From a virus: a DNA stretch of 64,000 bases. The notes beneath the pieces were generated by a model. The model made no database searches and was not told the origin of the DNA. It saw only the letters and a list, made by a program, of their open reading frames with translations. How positions within the stretch are numbered: the first letter of the stretch is position 1; the number at the start of each line of letters is the position of its first letter. The stretch covers positions 1 through 64,000 of IMG/VR virus record IMGVR_UViG_3300009011_000001; one strand, written 5' to 3'. Positions 17,101-26,829 of this stretch are shown here, one piece after another. The position numbers and the translations under genes were made by a program.

Positions 17101-20100
17101 GGCTGCTTTCTCCGGCTTCCTCGGTTGTTTCTTTAAGCTCTTCCAACTTCTTGTCGAGGTGTTTGTCCATTTCCTTAATGGCTTCGACAACCTTCTCGGA
17201 ACCAGTACCATCGCCACCTGCCCCGCCTTCCTTAGCAGCCAGTTTTTCTTTGCGGCGTCTGATAATGTCCTGCCACGACCAGTCACGAGTTCCGTCACCG
17301 TCCGTGTCTCCATGAACTTTCTCCTGATCCCAGCGAGACTTCATGAATTGCAGGATTTCCATTTGGACCTGAAGCTGCTGCCCACTGATCTCTACAGCGG
17401 CAAGTGACATCTCGTCATCGAGCATGCCAACAGCGCCGTTCTTGAACTTGCCCATCACAAAGTTCTTGAGGCCACGTCCTGCCGCCCCAATCATCTTGCC
17501 CAAGCCCTTATAGAACGCCATGGTTTTCTGACCGTACCACTTAGCGGCTTTACCCGCCATCTCAAGAGCACGTCCAGTTCCGTGGATGACCTTACCGCCA
17601 ACCGTGTACAGCAGGGAACCGTTTACGGTGTAGAACGATTTGTATTGATCGATCTCCTTTTGGGAAACGACCTCTACGCGGTTACCATCGGCATCCATCT
17701 CGTAGACTGGGCCTTTGATATCCTTGAGTGATGTGATGACCGCACCTTCAGCTGTACGGTACGCGCCCTTCTTCATGAGAACGGATCGAATCCTTGGTTC
17801 CGTATCCCCTGGCAGGTATGCGTCGAACTGCGTGAATTGATCGAGTACAGCACGACCAACAATCTTCGCAGCGCCCCACATTACGCCGTAAGTACCACGC
17901 ATGTAAGCCTTGGTACCTTTGGCCAACAAACCGCCCATCTTCAAACCAGCGCGTGAGAAGAACCCAGCAAGCGACTCACCTGTACCGCTGAACAGCCCTT
18001 GGTCAATGTCTTCTTGCGTCAACACGACTTCGTTCGTTCTTACGTCCTTAACGGGACCGGTGATGTCTTTAAGTTTCTCAACCGTTTTCTTGCTGTTGAT
18101 ATCGAAGTAGTAACCCTTACGAATATCGCGTGCCAACAGAGTCGGCTCTTCCTCCCCCGCTTTGTGTACGTCGGAAATACCAAACCCATCAAGCGCTTTG
18201 AATGGAAACTTTGCAGCTCCAACCGCAGACTTGATGCCAAACTTTGAAGCACTGAAGATCGAACCGTACGACCACTTGAGATACGTGCCAAGCATCTTGC
18301 CAGCGCTAAACAAGCCGCCTTTAAGTTTCTTCGCAGCACCGCCCGCACCCTCACGGATACTGGCATCGTACCAACGACGCTTGATCTCAGCGATTTGTTC
18401 CTGAATAGCTGAATCGAGATCGCCACTTGGACGACCAGGAGTTGGCGACCCATCTGGACCCGGAGGGCCCTCACCGGCGCTACCAGGGTTATTCGCACCA
18501 GCACTCGGAATCAGCTGAGCGATCAGACCGAGGAGTTCGCCATTTTGAGAGGACGAGCCAATCAGACGATCGAGCCGCAGATGCGTTTGCTCATCATGCG
18601 CTTTGATAACGTCTGGCCATTCGATCTGAGCCTGAACGGTTTGACTTGGAGTTGGGGAAGGACCACTCGGACCAGCGCCATCGGGACGGACAATGGAACG
18701 ACCGAGGTTACGGTTCAGGCCACGTTTAAAGATATCGACGCTATCGTTATTCGCGCCACGTTCAATGGCAGCCTGACGCTCTTCCTCCTTCTTGCGCTTA
18801 TCGACCATCAACTGTCGCCACTGTTCAGGCGACAGAGATTTCTTGAGCTTCTCTTCATCCTTCGGATCGAAGTCATCGCCGGAGTTCACGATCAGGTCGT
18901 AAACTTTATCCAGGTCAATGATGTCACCGCTGCTACCGTTGTAACGAGACAGACCAAGGTCACGCCAAACACGACGACCAGTAACGCCAGACAACAGATT
19001 CATCCGCGCACCGAATTCAGGTAGGCGGCTCTGCACTTCAGAGAACTTGTCGGCCACATCGAGACGATGGGTTTTGATTTCCTCTGAGTTGTCCATCTGT
19101 TCGCCTGTTGGAGACAGGCCAAACTTGGTAGCGAAGAATTCGATCAGCTCGTTTGCAATGTCTTCTGGTTCATCGCGCCAAGTATCAATCTTGACGTAAC
19201 GAGAAGGATTGAAACGATTAGCGCCTGCCATGTCCTTCATCAAGTGTCGACGAAGAGCACGTTTTGCTTGAAGCGAAATGTCGCCAGCGCCCATCTGACG
19301 GAGCAGGCTATCCACGCTATTACGCAGGGCTTCGCCGTTACTGTCGAGGAGCGCCATTTTGACGTGTTGCTTGTTCAGCGTGGAGCGATCAACGAAACCA
19401 CCGCTATAATGGCTCCATGCAGCCTCTTCGTGATCTTCACCGGTAACCAGGACTTTAAGCGAGCGGTCAATGCTAGCCATGTAGCCAGGCATGATGCTGG
19501 TAACCGATTCGTAGAACAGGTTATCCATGTACGCAGGCTTGTCGAGATCTTCCAGATCCTTACCGCGAATCGAACTGGTCGCACTGTAGGTGTCGAGCAT
19601 GCCTTTAAGGGCTTCTTCACCAAGACCCAAAATACCAGTACGAGTACCTTCCGATTTAGCGTATTCGTTCAATCGTTGAGGGATGGACGTCAACGCATCA
19701 CGAAGAACGTTATTGCCTTTGCTGAAGAACTTGTTACCGGCGATGTTCTTGCCGTAACGGTCAGACAGCATACTGATCAGATATTCAACGCCCTGAGCAG
19801 CAGCATCACCGGCAAAGCTACCCAGCATATCGCCAACCATGTGGCTACGCGACATACCCGGGCCGGACATTTGGTTGATCTGACCAAACACATCCAGACC
19901 AGCGCCCAATGCTTCACTGATGTTGCCTTTCAGCCCACTGAAATAATTCGAGGTGAACTTGTTAACAGTGTTGAGCGCGCCGTTTGCCAACTTGTTCGAC
20001 AGCTGTTGTTTTACAACGTCAGCATGCGTCATCTTGACAAAGTCAGGAAGCGCAGTGTTATCGAGGATGTTGTTGAGTGTTTGTTCGCTGCGTGCAAAGT

Positions 20101-20812
20101 GCTCACGCTGCAGACCAAACATCTTGATGCCAACATCCAGTTGACGGTACCCGATTTCCAGACTCTTCTGATGGTACTTGATCAGGATGTTATCCTGATA
20201 ACCGACCAGTCGACCAATGCCACGGCCGATAGAGCTGGACACCTGCATTTCTATTGCGAAGCGTTTCTGGTCACGAATGTCTCGAGCAGCTTCGGTGTAC
20301 GTGTCCTGCATCCGCTCAGCGGCTTGAGCCTTGAAGATCTCAGCCATACCGGCCAAGTTACCGTCAAGCTCAGACTGACGGCCGCTACCGCTGTACGAGG
20401 AGCTATTGCCCGAATCGCCAATGGCGTCTCGAACGCTCTTCGGCAGAAAGCGCAACAGGCTGCTTGCAGACCTGTCTTGACCGCCCTTCAATCGGCGCAG
20501 ATACGGATCGAGTTCTGCCTTGTTATCTTTAATGATATCGGCAATGCCGCGATCCAAGGCATCGTATGTATTGAGCGCCTGAGTGTAACCTTTCGGAAGC
20601 ACACCAGACAGCATACGGCGTACAAAGTCCCGGTTGATCAGCCGGTCTTTACCCGCCTTAACAAAACTTTCTGCCGCAGCGTGATAAGGCGTGCGGTCTC
20701 CCTTTTTCTTCTTGCCGCCCATATTGCCGGAGAAGTCAAAGTCGGCGTCCCCGAAGTCGAGGTCGTCGAAATCAGACAACTCGGGGAGGTCGTGATCGTC
20801 TTTTTTAGCCAT
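14105..20812 (-). CDS. Giant virion protein with soluble lytic transglycosylase (SLT) domain, phiKZ gp181-like
   Basis: A 2,235-residue protein. ATG 20812 (MAKKDDHDLPEL) has GAGAG upstream. A longer frame reaches 20953 but overlaps the divergent gene. An SLT domain spans about residues 1870-1990: AAVESGLDPNASSG with catalytic-type E1886, then AFGLFQFVKGTW and a YAAHFLGLGGAKKF segment. It should cleave peptidoglycan, letting the tail cross the wall at infection. Other parts are a Lys/Gly-rich N-terminus, long helical regions, a basic Gly/Arg stretch followed by a hydrophobic segment (around residues 1280-1350), and an Ala/Pro/Gly/Thr-rich C-terminal tail. Length, SLT domain and position next to RNA polymerase genes match phiKZ gp181 (from memory), a tail-associated transglycosylase. 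The hydrophobic segments recall tape-measure proteins. Confidence 0.86.
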   Translation of the reverse strand: MAKKDDHDLPELSDFDDLDFGDADFDFSGNMGGKKKKGDRTPYHAAAESFVKAGKDRLINRDFVRRMLSGVLPKGYTQALNTYDALDRGIADIIKDNKAELDPYLRRLKGGQDRSASSLLRFLPKSVRDAIGDSGNSSSYSGSGRQSELDGNLAGMAEIFKAQAAERMQDTYTEAARDIRDQKRFAIEMQVSSSIGRGIGRLVGYQDNILIKYHQKSLEIGYRQLDVGIKMFGLQREHFARSEQTLNNILDNTALPDFVKMTHADVVKQQLSNKLANGALNTVNKFTSNYFSGLKGNISEALGAGLDVFGQINQMSGPGMSRSHMVGDMLGSFAGDAAAQGVEYLISMLSDRYGKNIAGNKFFSKGNNVLRDALTSIPQRLNEYAKSEGTRTGILGLGEEALKGMLDTYSATSSIRGKDLEDLDKPAYMDNLFYESVTSIMPGYMASIDRSLKVLVTGEDHEEAAWSHYSGGFVDRSTLNKQHVKMALLDSNGEALRNSVDSLLRQMGAGDISLQAKRALRRHLMKDMAGANRFNPSRYVKIDTWRDEPEDIANELIEFFATKFGLSPTGEQMDNSEEIKTHRLDVADKFSEVQSRLPEFGARMNLLSGVTGRRVWRDLGLSRYNGSSGDIIDLDKVYDLIVNSGDDFDPKDEEKLKKSLSPEQWRQLMVDKRKKEEERQAAIERGANNDSVDIFKRGLNRNLGRSIVRPDGAGPSGPSPTPSQTVQAQIEWPDVIKAHDEQTHLRLDRLIGSSSQNGELLGLIAQLIPSAGANNPGSAGEGPPGPDGSPTPGRPSGDLDSAIQEQIAEIKRRWYDASIREGAGGAAKKLKGGLFSAGKMLGTYLKWSYGSIFSASKFGIKSAVGAAKFPFKALDGFGISDVHKAGEEEPTLLARDIRKGYYFDINSKKTVEKLKDITGPVKDVRTNEVVLTQEDIDQGLFSGTGESLAGFFSRAGLKMGGLLAKGTKAYMRGTYGVMWGAAKIVGRAVLDQFTQFDAYLPGDTEPRIRSVLMKKGAYRTAEGAVITSLKDIKGPVYEMDADGNRVEVVSQKEIDQYKSFYTVNGSLLYTVGGKVIHGTGRALEMAGKAAKWYGQKTMAFYKGLGKMIGAAGRGLKNFVMGKFKNGAVGMLDDEMSLAAVEISGQQLQVQMEILQFMKSRWDQEKVHGDTDGDGTRDWSWQDIIRRRKEKLAAKEGGAGGDGTGSEKVVEAIKEMDKHLDKKLEELKETTEEAGESSLLEDAADLSDIADHGGRKGRGGRGARGGGKKGWLRRTGGKMMEKGGKLVRKVPGGGMLARFGSWAGRGALAAATWAAPMLLEGAVALGSVLSAPVVIGALAVGGAAYVGYRMYKASEAEKFPLLYLRMTQYGVNPTDEKRVNMMVQLEGMVRRGVTVTKDGQASIDPGKMELGSVLDLFDAQDPERRNQLFMWIQNRFKPVFLAHCSAMQKIRNTTDLSSADDGIGDGDIETFLSTVDAPGMQKVYDDLATSPFDGKLTEDSGDVASAIKMVRGRRKLGGEQKKMKMDNAVATGNVDAVAAAATVGVAANGFGDSSQIAKGLIIQQSVRSGRLPTTVAGVAAGMKIQTSLDIPTAVRYKTYGLKEMKLDKCIQLQKVEEIYWPAVSYVGTSKATLNGNMDDLENRAIDIFKPANEVMRADVQKWVRFRFIPTFLQYAISVRRRYNGDAKNAPGNLTGVLMREVLDETTRAVADTPMGQTSVWKIANSPWPGELLEEMAGSTKSYIDALDRGDNAKVLDVKGMEAQKNQDPNDYGKTLLNTALGNQRANASGSGVNQSGPTLSNYAKIYGQGAVAGGAKGQSVGYGTGAMLMSGPSGTQVQHPGGGTGGDINSLPNNTGKGIDAMGPIITAAAKMVGFDPNIALNVAAVESGLDPNASSGIAFGLFQFVKGTWADMIRKYGATYGIAPNTPPSDPRANAILGACYLKENYEGLSPILGGNVSDVDLYAAHFLGLGGAKKFLAAPNNESSGNYVSSAAIENNKSVFYGPNGLRSVGEVKQELDRRIQIGKKKAGMGAAQGPKGGVAIDKSGAAPAFNTGGAEEDGQNTTGAGAAVSALDAANAANGAAAGTPSATQVTPRPSAPMTADIAQEVNGTAPTGGGAATPVADTGAAPAFVPPPAPKVGAQPTASRAAAADTVAKNYEQQAQASSDINGLLQQHLLVAQSMDGNILAIRQAIMQLVNKGTGGGSPGQPAPTPAPRQMEPARKSPVQTQRGQAVT

Positions 20813-20877
20813 TACGTTTCTCTCAACATAAAGGGTGGCTATATGGTTCATACCACTTCGACACAGGGACATTGTCC

Positions 20878-22548
20878 ATGAAAACCGATGTCTTGCCCGC
20901 GCTTCTTTGGATTCTTCATACGGAAGATGACGATCTAAGGCATCTAGCGCCAATCACTCGCCTCGACATTACGGAAGGCGCAAGCACCAACTTCCATGAT
21001 GACGGGCTGTTCTCGACTCGCATCTTCGGACCTGTGGGTTCGGTTGAGCGCGATGAGGTGTTTGCGAAGATCAAGTTGAACGTTCGGGTTCTTCACCCGA
21101 AGATCTATCGCGACCTGATTAACCTCAAGGCTCTTTATAAGGAAATCCTTGAGGGGACTCGAACAGCGAAGTTCGATGAAGCGGAAGGTGACTTTGTCCC
21201 GAGTGTCGATGCAGATGCCGAAACCGGCTATGCTTTCTTCATGAAGCATTTGGACAAGTTACAGTTCAAACGCACCGCATCTCCTGCACGTAACGAGCGT
21301 ATCGATTTCCTTGAGCGTTGGCGTCATCGCTTCACGCTCACCAACCTTCCCGTTATGCCTGCTGGTCTTCGAGACATTGAGATCGGCGAAGATGGCCGTT
21401 GGACGAAACACGAAATCAACGACTACTATTTCCGTGTGATGTACACCGCGCTGAACTTGCCGGCTAACCGGGATTCGGAGAACGTCATTTACGACGGTCC
21501 TCGACTGCTGCTGAACAAAGCGATCTACGACATCTATTGCTACGTCGAGCGAATCATCGGCGGCAAGAACGGGTTCATCCGGGACAAGTGGACTTCGCGT
21601 CGTGTTCTTTACGGAACCCGAAACGTACTGACCTCGATGGAAACGTCAGGTTATAGCCTCGATTCTCCAAACGTACCTGCATTCGACTCAACTGTACTCG
21701 GGACATTCCAGGCAGCGGTTGCTCTGGCTCCTGTGGTCGTGTTCTGGATGCGTACGGGTTACCTGTCGAAGATCATGTCGGCTGGTGAAGGCGACGTCAT
21801 GCTGGTCAACACGAAGACGCTCAAACCTGAATGGGTTGGGCTGACTCCGACCACGCGTGACCGCTGGACAACGTTTGATGGTTTGCGTGAAGTAATCAAC
21901 AGCCTTGTAGATATTGAAGCCCGTCATCGCCCGGTGATGATTGGCGATCACTACTTGTCGTTGGTTTATAATGGCGAGGGTACCTTTAAAGTATTCGACG
22001 ACATTGAAGATCTTCCGCAAGGCTTCGATCGCAAAGACGTTCACCCGATGACGCTCATTGAGCTTGTCTATCTGTCCGGCTATTCGAAATGGATCAAGTA
22101 CTTTATCGATGTGGTTCGTTATCCGATTAACGGTGACGACTCGACGTATCCTTCACGGATGCACGTTAAGACCACTTCGGTTGGTGAGATCCGTCGTGAG
22201 CTGGATAGTGGTTGGGAGCCCCTCCCGGGCGATGAGTTCTTGGCGGTTGAATATCCGAACTACAACCTTCGTGGTTACCATGACTCCGAGTCTCCTGCGC
22301 CATCTCGTCTGACCGGCCTTGGTGCCGACTTTGACGGTGACACCGGTTCGGGTACCGCAGTTATGACCAACGACGCGCTTGCAGAGACTGAAAAGTATCT
22401 CTCGACTCGCGAAGCATGGGTTAAGCCTTCTGGCGATCCTCGTGCACAAATCGACTACGACACTGCTGACTTCGTGATCAAGAACCTGACCGGCCGGTTC
22501 AATCACATCAAGCAGGTAAACCACAAGGCTAAAACTGAGAAGGGGTAA
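20878..22548 (+). CDS. Phage RNA polymerase beta-prime N-terminal fragment (virion polymerase-like)
   Basis: A 556-residue protein from ATG 20878; an in-frame TTG at 20872 is the alternative. Residues 482-488 read GADFDGD, the metal-binding loop of the RNA polymerase beta-prime subunit. The three catalytic aspartates (D484, D486, D488) are intact, while the usual Asn before ADFDGD is Gly. The protein ends about 70 residues later, so the bridge helix and trigger loop must be in another gene outside this window. Beta-prime is split this way in phiKZ-like polymerases. Adjacency to the giant transglycosylase and to the beta gene matches the virion-packaged enzyme (phiKZ gp180 region, from memory). 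The role would be early transcription after injection. Confidence 0.93.
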   Translation: MKTDVLPALLWILHTEDDDLRHLAPITRLDITEGASTNFHDDGLFSTRIFGPVGSVERDEVFAKIKLNVRVLHPKIYRDLINLKALYKEILEGTRTAKFDEAEGDFVPSVDADAETGYAFFMKHLDKLQFKRTASPARNERIDFLERWRHRFTLTNLPVMPAGLRDIEIGEDGRWTKHEINDYYFRVMYTALNLPANRDSENVIYDGPRLLLNKAIYDIYCYVERIIGGKNGFIRDKWTSRRVLYGTRNVLTSMETSGYSLDSPNVPAFDSTVLGTFQAAVALAPVVVFWMRTGYLSKIMSAGEGDVMLVNTKTLKPEWVGLTPTTRDRWTTFDGLREVINSLVDIEARHRPVMIGDHYLSLVYNGEGTFKVFDDIEDLPQGFDRKDVHPMTLIELVYLSGYSKWIKYFIDVVRYPINGDDSTYPSRMHVKTTSVGEIRRELDSGWEPLPGDEFLAVEYPNYNLRGYHDSESPAPSRLTGLGADFDGDTGSGTAVMTNDALAETEKYLSTREAWVKPSGDPRAQIDYDTADFVIKNLTGRFNHIKQVNHKAKTEKG

Positions 22549-22554
22549 CGGTCC

Positions 22555-25500
22555 ATGGCCGAGCTACTCAATTACGACCGGTATCGGTTGCGCTACATGT
22601 TGTTCAAGAGCAGCCAGTTTACAGCGCCGGTTGTTTACCCTATCCTGAAACTCACGCTTCCGAAGTTCTCCATCCTGCACTACGCTCCAGCCGACGGCGT
22701 AACCGTAGGTCCGCAAATCAGCGATCCGTTGATGCGGTCTGTGCCTGGCGTGATCTACATCGATCATGTCAAGCAGTACACGGCACCTGAAGGTAATCCG
22801 ATCCGGACGTTCACTTCGCCTGACACGATGATCACGGCATTCCGTCAAAGGAACCGTGCATTCCGTCCGCTGCGTAAGCTCGAACGTCTGGAGACGGATG
22901 ATCGGACTGTAATTGTTTTCAACTACAGCATGCTCAGCCACATGGTTCGTTATGCGACGTCGTTCCGTGCTGGCTGGTACATGTGGCGTAACGTCTACGC
23001 AGAAGTGCTGGACAATGTGAACAAGCTGGCTGCTGTCAGTAAGCGTCATCAGTTCATCGAGCTGAACCTGCCTGAAATCATGCCGGGCCTCGGTACGCTG
23101 CGTGAGTTCACCACTCGGCAAACGGCAGACACACTGAACTCGCTGCGCGATGACGGTTCGAAGCAAATCGCTGACCTGTTTGTTTGGGCCGGCAAGATGC
23201 GTGAAAACAGTCTGCTGAATCACATCCATCCCGATAACTACGATAAGGTGAACTTGATTGTTCGCCGCCTCAATGGCTTTATCGTGGTCAATCTGGGCTG
23301 GCTGAATCGGATGCGTCTTGATCCAGCGAATAAGTCGAAGGGCGTGACCTACGATCCTGCGATGTTCCAGCTCATGCTGCTGAAGTTCTTGATGGTTATC
23401 CATCAGGCAACTACTCCGATCGAAACGCAGACCCGAACCGAGGTTCTCGAACCCCTCGTCGAAATCGAGGGTGATGCTGGCGGTCTGGATGACGTTGAAC
23501 TGAACATCGGTTACGAGGAGCACGAGGAGTCGGAAGAGCTGCTTGACGATAAGGTCTCGATCGCAGCACTTGAGAAAGAGCTGGAAGAGCTTGACGAGAT
23601 CCGTAAGCGTGCTGCTGAAGATGCTGTCGAATACACCGAAGATGGCGAGAAGCTTGAAGTCAAGGCAATCGACGTCAACGTGTTGGCATCTGACCGTGCT
23701 GCTAAATCGTCTGGCTCGGCCATTGTCGACAAGGCAACTGAACTGGTTGGCAAGGGCGTCATTCTGACGGCTGCTGACTACAAGCGTATCGTTCGAGTAT
23801 CGGAAGCTTTCAATAATCTTCCGGACCCTTACGGTGGCGATGAAAAGCTGGTGGATGCGATCAAGATTCCAGATGAGGATATCGAGATCAAACCCACGGT
23901 GCTCGGTGATGCAAGTGAGGTCACTGACCCATCGCTGATTGTGTCCAAGACCGATACCTTTGAGCGTCAGTACATCGAGAAGGTGTTGAAGAAAGACATC
24001 ATCCGTTGTGTGTCCGCTATCCAGAAAGCGCCTCTGGCGATCACTGGATACAGCATCGACCGCATGACTGATGCCAGTAACGATCAGGAAATCCACACCG
24101 TCAAGATCACTCCAGCCGTGGGCGAGCCTTCGACGATCAAGTTCCCCATCCCGGTCGTTAAGTCCGATGGTTCGTTCCTTTATAACGGCACGCGTTACCG
24201 GATGCGTAAGCAACGTTCCGATTTGCCTATCCGTAAGTTGAGCCCGACTCAGGTTGGTCTTAACAGCTATTACGGCAAGGTCTTCATCGAGCGGTCTGAG
24301 CGCAAGCACTTCAACTACGAAAAGTGGTTCATGGGTCAGCTGATCATCAAGGCGCTGAATCCAGAAGACCCGGACATCAGCAAAGCGATGCTCAGCTCGG
24401 TGGCCGATTACACGGCTGACGTGCCTCGTCTGTACACCTCGATCTCTGAACGGATCATGTCGTTGGTGTGCGGTAAGAACACGCTGTGGTTTGACCACAA
24501 GCGGCGCTTCGAGAAGTTCGAGTACACCGATGCCGATAAAGCCTTTGAAAAGAAAGGCTGGGTGCTGATTGGCTGGAATGACCAAAAGCAAGCGCTGATC
24601 ATGGACCACAACAACATGATCTACCGAATTGTTCCTGACGCCAATGGCGGTAATTTGGAAGAAGTCGGTACGTTGTTTGAGCTGCTGGGTGTTCCTGCTG
24701 ACACAACCACACCGATCAGTGCAATCGAAGTAAAGGTCTATTCGAAGAACATTCCGATGGGCCTGGTGCTTGCTTATCTTCTCGGTTTCAGAAAGCTGTT
24801 GGAACTGTTGAAGGTAAGGCCTCGTCGCGTGCTTGCCGGCGCTCGCCTCAACCTTGAGCCTGACGAATACGCCATTCGCTTTGTCGATGAGTCGCTCGTC
24901 TTCAGTCGCAAGGATGTGGTGCCGACGCTGATCCTCTCTGGCTTTAACTTGGCCAAGGATTCGATCCGCAACTACGGCAGTCAGATGTTTGAAGGCAAGG
25001 ATGTCTACAGCGCTATCTTTGATCGGTCTGGCATTGGTGCTCGTTTCCTGCGCGAGCTGGATTCTCTCGACACCATGTTTGTTGACCCGATCACGGAAGA
25101 CCTGCTCAAGTGGATGAAAGAGCCGACTACCTTCACCGGCCTGCTGGTTCGTGCTGCGGAGATGCTGGTTACCTCCAAGGTTGACGAAACCCGCAAAGAT
25201 AAGGACGGTGTTGTCGAGCTTCTGGAGCGTGTGCGCGGCTACGAGCGTATCGCCGGTATGGTTTATGAAAACCTGTCCAAGCGTGTGCGTGAGTACAACG
25301 CAAGAGCACCGGGTGGTCGAGCCAGTGTGAAGATGAACCCCACTGACCCGATCAACATGTTGATCAAAGATCCAACAACCTCGCCTGTCAACAATATCAA
25401 CCCGATCCATGCACTGCGGGAACGGGAAGTGATCACCTTCGGTGGTCGCGGTGGTCGAAGTCGTCGAGCGATGGTTGCAAGAACGCGGCTCTTCAAAAGA

Positions 25501-26817
25501 ACCGACATGGGCTTGATCTCTGAAGGTACAGTGGACAGTGGTGACGTGGGCATTATTGCCTACATGCCGCAGAACGCAAACCTGACGACGGTCCGTGGTA
25601 CTGTTCGCCAGTTCAACGCAAAAACAGATGGCGCTACATCGATCATGTCGACTCCGGCTCTGCTGGGTGTTGGCGCGGACGGTGACGATCCTAAACGGAT
25701 TGGTTTCTCTGCCATTCAGCACGGTCACGGTATCGCAACAGAAAACTACGAATCAGCACCAGGCCGCACTGGCATGGAATCCATGATCGCTGCTCGATCT
25801 GGTCCTGAGTTTGCTCAGGTTGCTGCTCGGAAGGGTAAGGTCATTGAAGTCGGCAACCACCACATCGCTGTGGAATATGAAGACGGTGAAGTTTTCCGTG
25901 CTCCATTGGGTATGTTGCACACCAACGCGGAAGGTACGCTGTATCCGAACACGTTGGTAACGGGTCTGAAAGTTGGCGATACCGTCGATCAGTTCGACGT
26001 GTTGAGTTACAACACAGGCTTCTTCAAACCTAGTCCTTTCAATGCTCGTCGTGTTGACTACACCCCTGGCTGTGTAGCCCGGGTAGCGATCCGTGAAGCC
26101 ACGTACACGTTGGAAGACTCCTGCTCTCTTTCCGAATCGTTTGCTGCTCGAATGAAGACGAAAGTAACGAAACCTAAACCGATCAATGTGGACTTCCATG
26201 ACTCTGTCTTGGGGCTCGTAAAGGTCGGCCAACGGGTGGACTTGGATACAACTCTATGTAGTATCGAGGGCGCGGTGTCGTCGGCAGCTGGACTGTTCGA
26301 TGACTCTAACGTGGACACGCTGAAACTGTTTACCCCGTCGTCTCCAAAAGCCAAAGTTGTAGGGGTCGTGTCCAAGATCGAAGTTCTCTACAACGGGGAC
26401 ATCGAGGACATGTCCGAATCCCTGCAAGTCATCGTCGCCGAGTCTGAAAAGAATCGTCGCCGTATGGCCAAAGCACTGGGCGAGGAATACACCACGGGGC
26501 TCATTGGTCGGAACGTGCGCACCGAGGGCGTCAACCTCGAACCGCATCGTGCGATGATCTTGGTTTACATCGACGCCGAAGTTCCAATGGGTATCGCTGA
26601 CAAGCTGGTGATTGGTAATCAGATGAAGTCTGTGGTGGGTGCGGTTCTGTTTGGTGACAACTTCACAGAATCGAACGAACCAGTCGACATCATCTTCGGT
26701 GCTCTCTCTGCGGTGAACCGTATCGTTACCGGGCTATTTACGGGTGGCTCGTTGAACACAGTGGTACGGATTATCGGAGAAGAGGCGTACAAGATGTATT
26801 TTGAAGATGCAGCATAA
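22555..26817 (+). CDS. Phage RNA polymerase beta subunit (virion polymerase-like)
   Basis: A 1,420-residue protein, ATG 22555, 6 nt after the beta-prime fragment. It carries the whole beta order in one chain. An N-terminal part has NGTRYRM-like and KAPLAITGY segments. NNINPIHALRERE...GGRGG (about 946-967) corresponds to the rifampicin/fork-loop region. Near the C-terminus, DKLVIGNQMKSVVG has K1350 and K1358 spaced by 8, matching the two invariant catalytic lysines of bacterial beta (GDKMAGRHGNKG). A Glu/Asp-rich insert at about 300-360 is phage-specific. With the previous gene and a beta-prime C-terminal fragment encoded elsewhere it should form the polymerase core. Position suggests the phiKZ gp178 equivalent, from memory. 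Confidence 0.93.
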   Translation: MAELLNYDRYRLRYMLFKSSQFTAPVVYPILKLTLPKFSILHYAPADGVTVGPQISDPLMRSVPGVIYIDHVKQYTAPEGNPIRTFTSPDTMITAFRQRNRAFRPLRKLERLETDDRTVIVFNYSMLSHMVRYATSFRAGWYMWRNVYAEVLDNVNKLAAVSKRHQFIELNLPEIMPGLGTLREFTTRQTADTLNSLRDDGSKQIADLFVWAGKMRENSLLNHIHPDNYDKVNLIVRRLNGFIVVNLGWLNRMRLDPANKSKGVTYDPAMFQLMLLKFLMVIHQATTPIETQTRTEVLEPLVEIEGDAGGLDDVELNIGYEEHEESEELLDDKVSIAALEKELEELDEIRKRAAEDAVEYTEDGEKLEVKAIDVNVLASDRAAKSSGSAIVDKATELVGKGVILTAADYKRIVRVSEAFNNLPDPYGGDEKLVDAIKIPDEDIEIKPTVLGDASEVTDPSLIVSKTDTFERQYIEKVLKKDIIRCVSAIQKAPLAITGYSIDRMTDASNDQEIHTVKITPAVGEPSTIKFPIPVVKSDGSFLYNGTRYRMRKQRSDLPIRKLSPTQVGLNSYYGKVFIERSERKHFNYEKWFMGQLIIKALNPEDPDISKAMLSSVADYTADVPRLYTSISERIMSLVCGKNTLWFDHKRRFEKFEYTDADKAFEKKGWVLIGWNDQKQALIMDHNNMIYRIVPDANGGNLEEVGTLFELLGVPADTTTPISAIEVKVYSKNIPMGLVLAYLLGFRKLLELLKVRPRRVLAGARLNLEPDEYAIRFVDESLVFSRKDVVPTLILSGFNLAKDSIRNYGSQMFEGKDVYSAIFDRSGIGARFLRELDSLDTMFVDPITEDLLKWMKEPTTFTGLLVRAAEMLVTSKVDETRKDKDGVVELLERVRGYERIAGMVYENLSKRVREYNARAPGGRASVKMNPTDPINMLIKDPTTSPVNNINPIHALREREVITFGGRGGRSRRAMVARTRLFKRTDMGLISEGTVDSGDVGIIAYMPQNANLTTVRGTVRQFNAKTDGATSIMSTPALLGVGADGDDPKRIGFSAIQHGHGIATENYESAPGRTGMESMIAARSGPEFAQVAARKGKVIEVGNHHIAVEYEDGEVFRAPLGMLHTNAEGTLYPNTLVTGLKVGDTVDQFDVLSYNTGFFKPSPFNARRVDYTPGCVARVAIREATYTLEDSCSLSESFAARMKTKVTKPKPINVDFHDSVLGLVKVGQRVDLDTTLCSIEGAVSSAAGLFDDSNVDTLKLFTPSSPKAKVVGVVSKIEVLYNGDIEDMSESLQVIVAESEKNRRRMAKALGEEYTTGLIGRNVRTEGVNLEPHRAMILVYIDAEVPMGIADKLVIGNQMKSVVGAVLFGDNFTESNEPVDIIFGALSAVNRIVTGLFTGGSLNTVVRIIGEEAYKMYFEDAA

Positions 26818-26829
26818 TTAACCCCGTGC

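Noticed and set aside
19244-20881. Plus-strand ORF of 545 codons over the giant gene
   Set aside because: Antisense shadow of the N-terminal part of the giant transglycosylase protein.
22564-25728. Minus-strand ORF of 1,054 codons opposite the RNA polymerase beta gene
   Set aside because: Shadow of the beta gene: no ribosome site, no recognisable motifs, unusual composition, and the plus strand carries clear polymerase motifs.
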